Shown: positions 53,097-61,350, counted from the first letter of the stretch. The stretch is DNA of 64,000 bases from Martinezella calliandrae (GCF_030272695.1 NZ_JARFYN010000029.1:22981-86980); one strand, 5' to 3'. Notes: generated by a model not told the origin, from the sequence alone. Made by a program: numbers and translations.

Positions 53097-54827
53097 TTAT
53101 CCACCTCGAGCTTCGTAGGGATTTGCCTCACCCGGCCTTGCCAGGTCATGTACCATTTCTTGGTCCAGATGCTGCTTTAGCTTGGCGACCTGCTCGTCGG
53201 TCCAGCCCGGGGGGGCGGCCACAGCAACCCATGCATCGACATAGTGATCCGGCGCATACACATGTCCAAAACCTATGGGAGTTGTCGTTGCCAGCGCCAT
53301 GTCAAATCCGAGTTGAAGTAAGGTTATAACGGGATACCATTGAAAATCCGGAGAAACGTCCGGGCCGCGTGGAGCGACCATCCAATCCGGCTCCCGGTAC
53401 AGATCCGCATAGTCAAAGAAGGTCACGGGATCACTTGCATACTGCAAGTATACGATTCGCATGGCTCCCCACGGCGAGCCCGCTGCCACAGCTGACCCGC
53501 GTTGGTTCATGAAACGGACAACAGACCCGTCGCTATACTGAGGCAACCATGCGGGGGAACCAGGCTGCCTGCTCTTGGTAATCGATCGCCAAAGCTGGTT
53601 TTCAAAAGGAGGCCCGCTCCAGAGAGCTCCGTTGATTGGATCACTAAGAATGTCGAAAAGTTCAATTGATTTTTCGGAATTTAAAGAGCCAAGACTGAGA
53701 CCGTAAACCAAAAGCCTCGGCCTTTTTCCTTTCGGAAGATTGGTCCAGTATTTATAGACTTCCTTAAAGAGCGATGTTGCGGTGTCGGCACCGAGTTGCG
53801 GTTCGATCAACAGCGATAATGGACTGGAAAAATAGGAATACTGCACTGCAACGGTCGCGATATCGCCGTTGGCAAGGTATTCGGCGCTGTCAATTGCCGC
53901 AGGATCGACCCATCCGGTGCCAGTCGGCGTGGCGATAACGAGCGTCGATCGATCGAAAGCCTTCATACGCTTAAGTTCCTCCACGGCAAGATCGACCCTT
54001 TGGTCGACTGTTTCCGCCGCCCTCAAGCCGACATACACACGTATCGGTTCAAGTGCCTTTTTGGCGGTAAGGAGGCTGATTTCGGCTGCCGTTGGTCCGG
54101 AGCCAACGAATTCACGACCAGCACGCCCCAGTTCGTCCCAGATGAGCCCGGACGCTGCGCTGCCTGTTCGGAACGAGGATGTTGGCCGGGGAATGCCCGC
54201 TTCAATTAGGCTGTCATATTCCCGGAATGATGAATCCAGTAGGTGGAACGCGACCCGAAAGAGCACGCCATTCGCAACACCCCCAAACACAATTATCGCG
54301 ACAGCGAGACCGATGACACGCGAAACCCTGCGCGGAAGCACGCGCGCTAAAGCCGATTGAGCCCGCCGGAATACGAGCAGAAAAATCGATGCAATACCGA
54401 ACGTGCCGACCACCGTAATGGCCGCCACAAGTAATATTAAAAACGAATAGCTTCTGGAAACGCGCTCGACATTCATGAATTCCCTTAAAGAATTCTGCCA
54501 ATCCGTCGCTAACCAAAGAAACGCCATCGCAGAAGCCGCGCATGTTACAATAATGGAGGCTCGGATTATGCTAAGCTGCGGCTCTGCCAGTTTAGGGAAG
54601 CGCATGTATTCCCAAAGCCGATGGCAAAGCATTCCGATGGCAAAACCGAAGCTGAAGGACAGGCCAGACAGAATGCCCTCGACCATGTAGGTACGAGGGA
54701 TTAGGCTTGGCGTGAGCGACGCGGAAAAAAAAAGCGTTCCAATCAGAATGGCTGAGTACGGCATCCACCGGGGCATCAACGCTTGCCAGCGGCCCCCGAC
54801 ACTTGCGTTGAAGGACGTAAACAACAT
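53097..54827 (-). CDS. Membrane-anchored alpha/beta hydrolase (DUF/Abhydrolase_9 type)
   Basis: A 576-residue protein with four or five N-terminal membrane helices (to about residue 195) and a C-terminal alpha/beta hydrolase domain of the Abhydrolase_9 type. The nucleophile elbow is VYGLSLGSLNSE (Ser about 390). Other family blocks are YVGLRAAET, GTGWVDPAAIDSAEYLANGD and VQYSYFSSPLSLL, and a final GFGHVYAPDHYVDAW provides the likely His. It may act on membrane lipids. It lies 70 bases upstream of the YihY-type gene, on the same strand. Confidence 0.88.
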   Translation of the reverse strand: MLFTSFNASVGGRWQALMPRWMPYSAILIGTLFFSASLTPSLIPRTYMVEGILSGLSFSFGFAIGMLCHRLWEYMRFPKLAEPQLSIIRASIIVTCAASAMAFLWLATDWQNSLREFMNVERVSRSYSFLILLVAAITVVGTFGIASIFLLVFRRAQSALARVLPRRVSRVIGLAVAIIVFGGVANGVLFRVAFHLLDSSFREYDSLIEAGIPRPTSSFRTGSAASGLIWDELGRAGREFVGSGPTAAEISLLTAKKALEPIRVYVGLRAAETVDQRVDLAVEELKRMKAFDRSTLVIATPTGTGWVDPAAIDSAEYLANGDIATVAVQYSYFSSPLSLLIEPQLGADTATSLFKEVYKYWTNLPKGKRPRLLVYGLSLGSLNSEKSIELFDILSDPINGALWSGPPFENQLWRSITKSRQPGSPAWLPQYSDGSVVRFMNQRGSAVAAGSPWGAMRIVYLQYASDPVTFFDYADLYREPDWMVAPRGPDVSPDFQWYPVITLLQLGFDMALATTTPIGFGHVYAPDHYVDAWVAVAAPPGWTDEQVAKLKQHLDQEMVHDLARPGEANPYEARGG

Positions 54828-55071
54828 TCATGTCTCCCGTAGATCGCAAGGCCGGCCAACCGACAATAATTGGTTGCGGGCCGCTCGGACCAGTCTTGCC
54901 CGCGGATAGAGGCTGCAATTCATCTTAAGAGATGTATATTTGAGCTTTCTTTTGGAGTGACGCAACGATAAATTGGGCGGTAATTTGAGTGAGATACGGT
55001 CGATCCGAACGACTGACGGGTATGGCGTCGGCGCTATCTCGGTTCTTCTTCCTGGAACAGCGGAGTGAAGA
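54828..55071. other. divergent spacer
   Basis: A 244-base gap between the divergent hydrolase and DUF3611 genes, AT-rich. It should carry both promoters; no clear operator was seen. Confidence 0.4.
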
Positions 55072-55632
55072 ATGTTGAATGACAGTCTAGCTCGGAAGTT
55101 GCAGTTTGCCGGCAGGGTTGGTTTTTGGGCCCAACTCGGAGTTGGATCGATATCGCTGCTTATGGCCATTTCGGCATTTGTTGTCGACCGGACCGCCGGA
55201 GTTGGTACCCGCGGAACCGTAGCACTCATTCAGTATCTCACCATCGGAAGTCTGCTCATCCTGCTCTTCACGACCATATGGTCTTACCAGTATATTCTGG
55301 CGGGTAGGCGCATCGATGATGGCAGGCCGGTCCCGAATTCCCTGCCCCGCACGGTATGGACGGGGCTAGTAGCGAGTACAATTGGAATTGTCTTTTCCAT
55401 GCTTATTATCCTATTCGAGGTGACCCAGCTGTTTCTCTACTTTCTGCGCGCGCCCCAAGCTGGCGTCCCGGTCGTGCAGACCACGAGCGGACCGACAAGC
55501 TGGGTTTCTGCAGGCGACATTCTAAGCCTGACGGTCATCATTCTCACCACCTTCGTTGAAGTCTTGGTTCTTGCCCTCGGGCTTTGGCTGTTGTTCTCAA
55601 TAACCTATCGACAGCATGGGGCGTCTAGGTAG
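55072..55632 (+). CDS. DUF3611-family membrane protein
   Basis: A 186-residue protein with four hydrophobic helices. KLQFAGRVGFWAQLGVGSIS at the N-terminus, WSYQYILAGRRIDDG in the loop and LGLWLLFSITYR at the end fit DUF3611, a family common in cyanobacteria and scattered in rhizobia. Start ATG follows GGAGTGAAG. The function is unknown. Confidence 0.82.
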   Translation: MLNDSLARKLQFAGRVGFWAQLGVGSISLLMAISAFVVDRTAGVGTRGTVALIQYLTIGSLLILLFTTIWSYQYILAGRRIDDGRPVPNSLPRTVWTGLVASTIGIVFSMLIILFEVTQLFLYFLRAPQAGVPVVQTTSGPTSWVSAGDILSLTVIILTTFVEVLVLALGLWLLFSITYRQHGASR

Positions 55633-55786
55633 TGCTGCAAAGCCGTACATAGCCTTCGCCACACGAAAAGCTGATGTCAGTCTGCTGAGAGGTGGCGGTG
55701 TCGTTTTGCATTTAACCGCAAGACTCCGACGACAACAATTTCAACAAGTTAGGCTTTGAATGGTGGCTTTCGAAGCGGAAGACAGC

Positions 55787-56165
55787 CTATTCCCCAAACG
55801 GAAGTTCAATTTCTTCGCGGTTTTTTTTGGCGCCCTCGATCAGGGCGGTGCTGAGCCGCTCGGCATCTTGTGCCGGGAGCATTCCCGCCCCGGTTCGAAT
55901 ACCTTCTTGCCACGCAGGCCCGCGCTCCCATGCTTCGTTGTAGACGAGCGCCAAGTCGGCAGATCGCCTTGCCTGCTGCAGGGCTTCAAAGAGCAGCGCA
56001 GCTTGACGAACGTCCTTCTCACGCTTCGCCAGCCCCTGTCCGTCAGTGTGGCGGCTGGCGACTATGAGCTTGTGGACCGCATACCGGGACGGATCAGGGA
56101 CGACGTCAGGAATTCAACCCGGTAGCCGTCGGCATTCTGAAACGCCGACGAGGCCGCGGACCCGG
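55787..56165 (-). pseudogene. GSU2403-type nucleotidyltransferase, C-terminal fragment
   Basis: The last 110 residues or so of a nucleotidyltransferase-fold protein: NADGYRVEFLT, then after a shift DPSRYAVHKLIVAS, TDGQGLAKREKDVRQAALLF, EALQQARRSADLALVYNEAW and ERGPAWQEGIRTG up to the stop at 55787. A frame change near 56045 splits it. The N-terminus is missing; it abuts a broken RES gene. A similar N-terminal fragment lies at 43.3-43.5 kb. Confidence 0.65.
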
Positions 56166-56661
56166 ATCGGTGCGGAACTGGCTGGAAGCTGGCGTCGACG
56201 CCACCGGAGCGAGTTTTGAGACGGCGCGTCCGAATACCGCGATGTTCGTGTGTCCTTTGAGCCGCGAAGGATAGATGATGCCGTCCGGTAGAGATTTGTG
56301 CTCGTGAAATGCCAGCGACCACACGCGCGCCAAGCTTTGGCGCAAGGATTTCGCGACGTCCGTCGGAACTCCCATTCGGATAGCATGGTCACCGCGCAGG
56401 TCGACAAGTTCTTCCGTCGTTTCGATTTCGGCGAATCGCCGTGCGTGAAATTCGTTCTCCTCAATCGGGAGATCTCCGATCAGACCGTCGCGGCGTTCGC
56501 GAAGCACGGCCTGGATCGCTGAACCGGCTCGGTGTCTTTCCAATGCCCAATGGGTCGGGAAAGACGCTCGCATAGATCCTGCCGAAACGAGACCCTGGAG
56601 GAACGACTTCGAGATCGAGTGACGAATGTTCGAAACCGGCAGGCGGCTTGATACCAGTCAT
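56110..56661 (-). pseudogene. RES-domain toxin, broken
   Basis: A RES-family NAD-degrading toxin gene with an internal deletion. The first part, from ATG 56661, reads LEVVPPGSRFGRIYASVFPD and PLGIGKTPSRFSDP. The frame then changes and about 20 family residues are missing before VLRERRDGLIGDLPIEENEF, RRFAEIETTEELVDLRGDHA, RQSLARVWSLAFHEH, DGIIYPSRL and HTNIAVFGRAVSKL. The end is fused to a nucleotidyltransferase scrap. Loss of the core strand should abolish activity. Confidence 0.75.
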
Positions 56662-56960
56662 TTAGCGAAAGTCACCGCGGGCGGCACTTTCGGCTGCGGC
56701 GATCGCATCGGCGTCCCGACGTCGCTTCAAGGCATCGAGCCACGTGCGACCGTCAAGCGCCCCATGTGGCGAGACCAGAAAGCGGTAGACCGCCCAGGCT
56801 CCCGCCAAGATTACATGCAGTTTTGGTAGCGCGGCATAAGGACGACCGTCGTCATCGAGTTGCCACACCGGGAAACGAAAACCACGTTTGGCACCGTCCA
56901 GGCCAAGCACCTATCCGCGTGGACGCTTCGTGTTGACCGTGACCCGCGAAACGCCCAAGA
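56662..56960 (-). pseudogene. Xre/MbcA/ParS-type antitoxin, broken
   Basis: The antitoxin partner of the RES gene. The toxin-binding C-terminus is intact: VLGLDGAKRGFRFPVWQLDD, LPKLHVILAGAWAVYRFL, SPHGALDGRTWLDALKRRRD. Just upstream the same frame has LLGVSRVTVNTKRPRG and then a TAG (56913-56911) where the family usually has Glu or Gln, and the DNA-binding domain further up is worn away. The antitoxin stop directly precedes the RES ATG, as in working modules. Confidence 0.75.
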
Positions 56961-57079
56961 GACAGTAATTCGAATTACGAATAAGCGCGATGCCCTGTCA
57001 CCGCCAGACGGGATCAATGCACCGCTTACGTTTGCTCTTGAACCGATACGAACCTAGGACACCTAGATTCATACTACCA

Positions 57080-57499
57080 TTATCGGGACCAGGGATTGAT
57101 CACTTTCAACCCAGCCGCCTCGAACGGGCTTGCGTCGCGAGTTGCGATTGCGAGGTGATTTGCTGCTGCTGTGGCGGCAATATAGCCATCAGCCGTGCCG
57201 ATCGCTTTTCCAGATATTCGAGCGCGTGCCATCAGTTCCGAGTACAACTGCGAAGTCGCAAGATTGAAGGGCAGGATGCGCTCGGAAAAGTGAGGCAGTA
57301 CTTCGCCCTCAAGGCGGTCGCTGAGGATGGTTTGCCGTTTCCCCGAGGGCATAGCAGCAATTCCGAAGCGAAGTTCAGCAATCGTTATTGCGGAGATGAA
57401 CAGCGTTTCGATGGCTTGGGCGTCCAACCAAGCGACAACTGCCTCATCAGGAACCGGTTTCCACGGCTCGGATATAATGTTGGTGTCCAGCAAGATCAT
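57080..57499 (-). CDS. vapC: PIN-domain (VapC/FitB-type) toxin
   Basis: A 139-residue PIN ribonuclease toxin. D5 (LLDTNIISE), E in TIAELRFG, D in GTADGYIAATA and D in ATRDASPFE give the complete acidic set. Start overlaps the antitoxin stop by 4 bases (ATGA). It is the only intact toxin of the 55-59 kb zone. Confidence 0.9.
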   Translation of the reverse strand: MILLDTNIISEPWKPVPDEAVVAWLDAQAIETLFISAITIAELRFGIAAMPSGKRQTILSDRLEGEVLPHFSERILPFNLATSQLYSELMARARISGKAIGTADGYIAATAAANHLAIATRDASPFEAAGLKVINPWSR

Positions 57500-57750
57500 T
57501 CGAAGGTCATCGGTGCAGCAGGCGTCTTGTCGCGACTTCTCTGCAGGGCTTCGACGTCGCTGTCGGAAAGCTCAGCGTCGCGACCGATAGCCGCCAGTAA
57601 AGAGCCGAGCTTAACACGTTCAGGGGGACGAACAGCGGCCTCAATAATGTCACGGATTTCGGCCTCGGTGCTTCGGCCGTGATGAGCCGCTCGCACGCGA
57701 AGAGCGCGATGTGTTTCGTCAGAAAGATTTCGAATGGTGATCGCCGGCAT
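57496..57750 (-). CDS. vapB: FitA/VapB-type antitoxin
   Basis: An 84-residue ribbon-helix-helix antitoxin. The DNA-binding core is PAITIRNLSDETHRALRVRA and HHGRSTEAEIRDIIEAAV, a FitA-like signature. The C-terminal part binds the PIN toxin. The ATG at 57750 is adjacent to an operator-like box; a GTG at 57759 is a possible alternative. It forms an operon with vapC. Confidence 0.9.
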   Translation of the reverse strand: MPAITIRNLSDETHRALRVRAAHHGRSTEAEIRDIIEAAVRPPERVKLGSLLAAIGRDAELSDSDVEALQRSRDKTPAAPMTFE

Positions 57751-57787
57751 TGATATCACATCGATGGAAATGGTGGCTTTGATATCA
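57751..57787. promoter_or_regulatory. Two TGATATCA operator boxes
   Basis: Two copies of the 8-base palindrome TGATATCA at 57751-57758 and 57780-57787, 29 bases apart, directly upstream of vapB, with a near copy TGATACCA at 57801. Likely binding sites for VapB dimers. Confidence 0.7.
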
Positions 57788-57811
57788 AAATATACAGAAT
57801 GATACCAACTT

Positions 57812-58192
57812 TCAAGGGTTTCGAAATATGGCTCTATTGCAAAAATTTCTTGCAGTAGAATGAAATTCCAGGAGATCTGGGCGGCGGTCCGAAAGGCCGC
57901 TAGGCACTTCCTTGGTACCTCGAGAGGCTAAAGCTTCAGCAGCGCCGCCCAATATGCCGCTCATCAGGTCCCACGGCGCAAGGTTATGTTCCACTTGGGC
58001 GATGGCTTGGTTTCCGCCGGTAATCCCGTCTGAAGCGTTAGCAACCGTCGTCGCTATGTTCTTATAGGAGTGCTCGGTGACGTAGACCTGGGTCGCCAGA
58101 TTATAGAGATTGAGAACCTGAGCGAAATATTGGGCATGGATCGACGTATCGTAGTATGTGCTGCCATTCGCCTGGATAATATTGTGGCCCAC
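57812..58192 (-). pseudogene. Unknown protein fragment cut by an IS6-type end
   Basis: A frame beginning MGHNIIQANGSTYYDTSIHA and continuing YFAQVLNLYNLATQVYVTEH, KNIATTVANASDGITGGNQA, LAPWDLMSGILGGAAEALAS. I do not recognise it. Its last 20 codons run into GGCTCTATTGCAAA at 57830-57843, a 13/14 match to the terminal repeat of IS6100-type elements, so the original C-terminus is lost. Confidence 0.4.
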
Positions 58193-58273
58193 AGCTCGTC
58201 CCTGTAGCGCAGGCCACCGGCCCCTTGGGCGCGATAGTCTTGCTCTAAGTCAGCGCCGGTTACCTCTACTTGT

Positions 58274-58375
58274 TTAAGTAACTACGCCAGATGCCGACTT
58301 TTGGCGGACGAAATGATAAATATGCGCCAAGTCCAATTCCGCTTCATCGGTGAGGCGGACATGATAGCGCTTCAT
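58274..58375 (-). pseudogene. ParE-type toxin, 5' fragment
   Basis: A 33-codon start of a ParE/RelE-superfamily toxin (KRYHVRLTDEAELDLAHIYH, FVRQKSAS) ending in a premature TAA. It overlaps the parD-like relic by 4 bases, as in intact parDE operons. The catalytic or gyrase-binding C-terminus is missing. Confidence 0.7.
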
Positions 58376-58596
58376 TCCGCCTCTTCCCGATCGATGTCGT
58401 CCATCCGCGCTTCCAGGCGCTTCCAGGCTTCATCAAGGGGTTTGGCGTGGGAAGGATTGGCCTTATAAGCATTGTAAGTCGCCGCAACCTCGGTTCGCAG
58501 CCAGTGCTCCATCGCGTTCTCGCGCTCCTGCAAAGCTCTCAGGCCTTCCCGGATGACTTCGCTTTCCGAAACATAGTCGCCATTATGACGACCATG
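58372..58596 (-). pseudogene. ParD-type antitoxin lacking its N-terminus
   Basis: Reads GDYVSESEVIREGLRALQER, ENAMEHWLRTEVAATYNAYK, ANPSHAKPLDEAWKRLEARM. The VSESEVIREGLR helix of the ribbon-helix-helix domain and the toxin-binding tail are intact, but the first strand with the DNA contacts is replaced by unrelated residues and there is no start codon at the right place. Confidence 0.7.
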
Positions 58597-58828
58597 TCGC
58601 CTTCCGATGGAAGAACTATCGGCGCAATGGTCGCGATCGAGACAAGGTTATGTGCCTTCATTCCTCACGAGTTCATCAGACGCTCTCTCTTGCACTTGCT
58701 TTCCACCGGCTTCCACCGCATGCGTCACTTCGGCTTTCTCGCCAACAGTTCCTATTTCGCCGCATTTAGCTCATCTGCAGTTGAAGAGAACAGAACCATA
58801 AACCCTTTCAATTCCAACATCCGGCGCT

Positions 58829-58993
58829 CTCATTGGGATCCGGCACATGCTGCTCAACATTGGTTTTGATACGGCGGCCGGAAGCGTGCCGCTGGTCGGC
58901 CACCTGTTCGACGTCTATTTCAAGTCCAACCGCCGCAACCTCGAGCTCGTGCTGGATCACTTCGGTCTCGATCATGCAGACCTTGATCGGTAA
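58829..58993 (+). pseudogene. DUF4112 protein, 3' fragment
   Basis: The last 50 residues of a DUF4112 membrane protein: MLLNIGFDTAAGSVPLVGHL, FDVYFKSNRRNLELVLDHFG, then a normal stop. The preceding part of the family domain is absent and the upstream sequence is unrelated. Confidence 0.65.
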
Positions 58994-59021
58994 GCAGCGG
59001 TCGCGGTTTTAGTATGTCCGG

Positions 59022-59300
59022 TCAGCAACCGTAGCGCCGATCGAGTTCGAGGAGCGCAACTTGCACCTCATCGATCGAGACCGGCTCAGGTGTTCCCGGA
59101 AGCATTCGGAGCGCTGGTTTGGAGTCGACAGCGTAGAGATCGGATGCCCAGGCTGCGAGGATCGCCCGCTTGTCATCGACAGACAGTGCGCGCGATTGCA
59201 CGACATCGCCTGGCCGTTCAAGTCGAAGGCCTTGAAGCAGGACCAACGGTCCCATCGCCATCGCATTGCGGACAACCTGCAGCAACATGTCGTTTGTCAT
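59022..59300 (-). CDS. Small hypothetical protein of the hsp20 operon
   Basis: A 92-residue soluble protein I cannot assign to a named family. It has a helical first half (NDMLLQVVRNAMAMGPLVLL, QGLRLERPGDVVQSR) and a C-terminal end VSIDEVQVALLELDRRYGC. ATG 59300 has GTGAGG upstream and lies 7 bases after the DUF982-like gene, so the two are surely co-transcribed. Being third behind hsp20, it may be heat-inducible. Confidence 0.65.
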   Translation of the reverse strand: MTNDMLLQVVRNAMAMGPLVLLQGLRLERPGDVVQSRALSVDDKRAILAAWASDLYAVDSKPALRMLPGTPEPVSIDEVQVALLELDRRYGC

Positions 59301-59307
59301 CGCAGCC

Positions 59308-59607
59308 TCACCGAACGTGGGGATCTTTGTCTTGGCCGCGGCGAGATGCGACGATGACGTCGGTATCCGGTGCCAGCAGATCATGCTTGTCCGCAAAGGC
59401 GGCAAACAGGCCACGCGCAGTCTCCCCTTCAATCTCGCCACGCATCGCCGCGCCGATGGCCTTCAGCGCAACAGAATGCGCGGTGTCCCTGAACGACGCG
59501 GGCCATTCGCAAAGGTGCCGATAGGCGTCCGTGACGCTCCGAACCTCAGCCGGTAACCCGAGACCGACGAGGATGGATACAGGTTGCTTGAACATGTCGG
59601 GTTTCAT
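59308..59607 (-). CDS. DUF982-like small protein
   Basis: A 99-residue protein resembling the rhizobial DUF982 family (KQPVSILVGLGLPAEVRSVT, DAYRHLCEWPASFRD, AHSVALKAIGAAMRGEIEGE and ARGLFAAFADKHDLLAP). AAGGAGAG precedes the ATG. It lies 71 bases behind hsp20 and 7 before the next small gene. DUF982 proteins are plasmid-abundant in rhizobia with no known role. Confidence 0.75.
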   Translation of the reverse strand: MKPDMFKQPVSILVGLGLPAEVRSVTDAYRHLCEWPASFRDTAHSVALKAIGAAMRGEIEGETARGLFAAFADKHDLLAPDTDVIVASRRGQDKDPHVR

Positions 59608-59678
59608 GACGCTCTCCTTCCCAACCCGGAATGTCGACGGGCGCCGTCATCACGACGCCCTTTTCTCCTCAGTTCTGA

Positions 59679-60155
59679 TTAAGCGGCCTTCTGCGCTTCG
59701 ATTTGCGCCGGGGCGGCCGGTTGTGCCAGAGCCGGGTTGGCCTGGATGTCGATCTTCCGCGGCTTCAGGGCCTCCGGGATCTCGCGAACGAGGTCGATCG
59801 ACAAAAGACCGTTCTTCAGGTCGGCTCCGTTCACCCTGACATGGTCGGCGAGCTCGAACCGGTGCTCGAACGAACGGCCGGCGATGCCGCGATGCAGGTA
59901 GCCTTCATTGGCCGTCTCCTGTTTCTTGCCAGTGACGGTCAGAAGATTGGACTGGAAGGTGATATCGAGATCGTCCTGTTCGAAGCCAGCCACCGCGATC
60001 GAGATGCGATAGCTGTCATCGCCGGTCTTAACGATGTCATAGGGAGGCCAGTCGCTGATCGAGCGGGCGCGCTGGGCGTTTTCGAGAAGATTGAAGACCC
60101 GATCGAAGCCGACGCTCGAACGGTAAAGCGGTGCATAGTCGTAAGATGTTGCCAT
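59679..60155 (-). CDS. Small heat-shock protein, Hsp20/IbpA class A type
   Basis: A 158-residue ATP-independent chaperone that holds unfolding proteins. The alpha-crystallin domain is complete (YDIVKTGDDSYRISIAVAGF, EQDDLDITFQSNLLTVTGKK, HRGIAGRSFEHRFELADHVR and VNGADLKNGLLSIDLVREIP). The N-terminal arm TSYDYAPLYRSSVGFDRVFN is the IbpA type, and the C-terminal IxI-type motif reads RKIDIQ. ATG 60155 is preferred to 60161 since AAGGAT then lies at proper distance. It heads a three-gene operon with a ROSE-like leader. Confidence 0.93.
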   Translation of the reverse strand: MATSYDYAPLYRSSVGFDRVFNLLENAQRARSISDWPPYDIVKTGDDSYRISIAVAGFEQDDLDITFQSNLLTVTGKKQETANEGYLHRGIAGRSFEHRFELADHVRVNGADLKNGLLSIDLVREIPEALKPRKIDIQANPALAQPAAPAQIEAQKAA

Positions 60156-60240
60156 AGCCATATCCTTCTTGAAGCAACATGGGTATTGAAGCGCCGAAAG
60201 CGACGCTCCGAGCAAGGCCAGCCCTGGTTCAGCTGCTGGC
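60156..60240 (-). ncRNA. ROSE-like RNA thermometer in the hsp20 leader
   Basis: The 85-base leader ends in TTGCT-TCAAGA-AGGAT, in which TTGCT (60173-60177) can pair with the ribosome site AGGAT (60162-60166). This is the conserved 3' hairpin of ROSE elements, known in rhizobial sHSP leaders, where heat melts the pairing and frees the ribosome site. The upstream part can fold GC-rich stems (GCGTCGCTTTCGGCGC). Temperature control is inferred from the motif. Confidence 0.7.
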
Positions 60241-60248
60241 GGCAATCG

Positions 60249-60277
60249 ATTTGGTTTTTGAGTTTTCGGGATTCAAG
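60249..60277 (-). promoter_or_regulatory. RpoH-like promoter of hsp20
   Basis: CTTGAA (60277-60272) and CCAAAT (60254-60249) with exactly 17 bases between, on the minus strand. The -35 fits the alphaproteobacterial RpoH consensus CTTGAC closely, the -10 loosely. The same layout is found before groES. Confidence 0.55.
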
Positions 60278-60430
60278 AGCCAGTCGCAGAAAAATCTACA
60301 GCTTGGGCGAAGCGGATTCTGAGCGAATGCTGCACTGCAGCGGAACTATTCTCGGACCTGCTGCTTTCCGAAGGATCATCATCCCTCGCTGTCAGGAGGT
60401 GACGTTGATTTTTGCACCGGACCCATCTAG

Positions 60431-60607
60431 GTCGCCCGCAAACAAGGCGACGGAACGTGGAACATCGTCGACTTCAAGACAGGCCAGGTTGCCGATATCG
60501 GCGGCTGTGTCCTGTGGCGGCTTGACGCCAGCATGGTGGCCCGATTGGTCAAGGATCTCAACGAGACAGCGACCCTCGAAAGAGTGACGCCGGACGCTCC
60601 TCGATAA
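60431..60607 (+). pseudogene. Orphan coding tail, unknown
   Basis: A 58-codon frame, open from a TAG, reading GDGTWNIVDFKTGQVADIGG and CVLWRLDASMVARLVKDLNE, then TATLERVTPDAP and TAA. Composition is protein-like but there is no start codon and no family I know. Probably a relic between the hsp20 and usg units. Confidence 0.3.
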
Positions 60608-60636
60608 GCATCTACTCCACGAGGCGCTCGGGAAGT

Positions 60637-60880
60637 TCAGGCACCGCCAGGAACTGATTCCTCGTCGATCAGATCGGCGGCCTCAAGGATACCAACGAGA
60701 TCAGCCACCTTGCCTAAGGGCAAGGAGCGCCCCTGATTGACCAGTGCCTCATCGGCGTTCAGCCATGCCCAGGCTTCGGCGAGCTCGCCGGCTGACTCCC
60801 GTCTGGTTGATTGCAGCCGCTAGAGCTTCGTCGGTAGGTCCGAGGACCGCGGTGATTTCCTCCAGTTTTATGTGAGCTTC
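60637..60880 (-). pseudogene. Decayed gene, unknown family
   Basis: Two frames on the minus strand join into one worn protein: KLEEITAVLGPTDEALAAAI, NQTG, a shift near 60800, then GELAEAWAWLNADEALVNQG and RSLPLGKVADLVGILEAADL, DEESVPGGA and a stop at 60637. The second part is somewhat like C-termini of MbcA/ParS-type antitoxins (WLN..ALVNQGRS). Assignment is weak. Confidence 0.4.
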
Positions 60881-60964
60881 CTCAGTTTCTTGGGAGCCGT
60901 TCCGTCTCAACTGGCCTTCAGATAGGCCGTCGTCCTGACGAGAAAAGGAGCTGCTGGAGACAAT

Positions 60965-61255
60965 CTAATGAATAGCGTGGCTCATCATCCGGTAGGGATG
61001 GGCGGCATTGAACTGGGAGATCATGGCCGTCGCCTGCAGCAGAACCTGCTCGGCATTCGCCATTTCGTCGCGGGCCAGCTCGTCGGCATTGACGCGGATC
61101 GCCTGTGCCATGTTGGCCGACAGCGCGGCAAAGTGGCGATTGCCTTCGACAAAAGCCTCGCGGGCAGTCCCCTCCAGGACACGCGCGATATCGGCAAAGA
61201 CCTCTTCGCGTTCCTCGATGCTAAGGTCTTTGATAATCTTGATCTTCTCTTCCAT
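60965..61255 (-). CDS. Small hypothetical protein beside usg
   Basis: A 96-residue acidic, all-helical protein (EEKIKIIKDLSIEEREEVFA, DIARVLEGTAREAFVEGNRH, ANMAQAIRVNADELARDEMA). No named family is recognised. It has a plausible ribosome site (GTGAGA) and lies 95 bases downstream of usg on the same strand. A heat-shock or chaperone-linked role is only suggested by location. Confidence 0.6.
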   Translation of the reverse strand: MEEKIKIIKDLSIEEREEVFADIARVLEGTAREAFVEGNRHFAALSANMAQAIRVNADELARDEMANAEQVLLQATAMISQFNAAHPYRMMSHAIH

Positions 61256-61350
61256 TTCGGTCTCACTCTGAACAGACGTGCAATGCTGACCGAGCTCATC
61301 GAGCCTCGGCCCCGAAAGACCTAGGAAGGGAAAATATCTGTTTCAAGACC

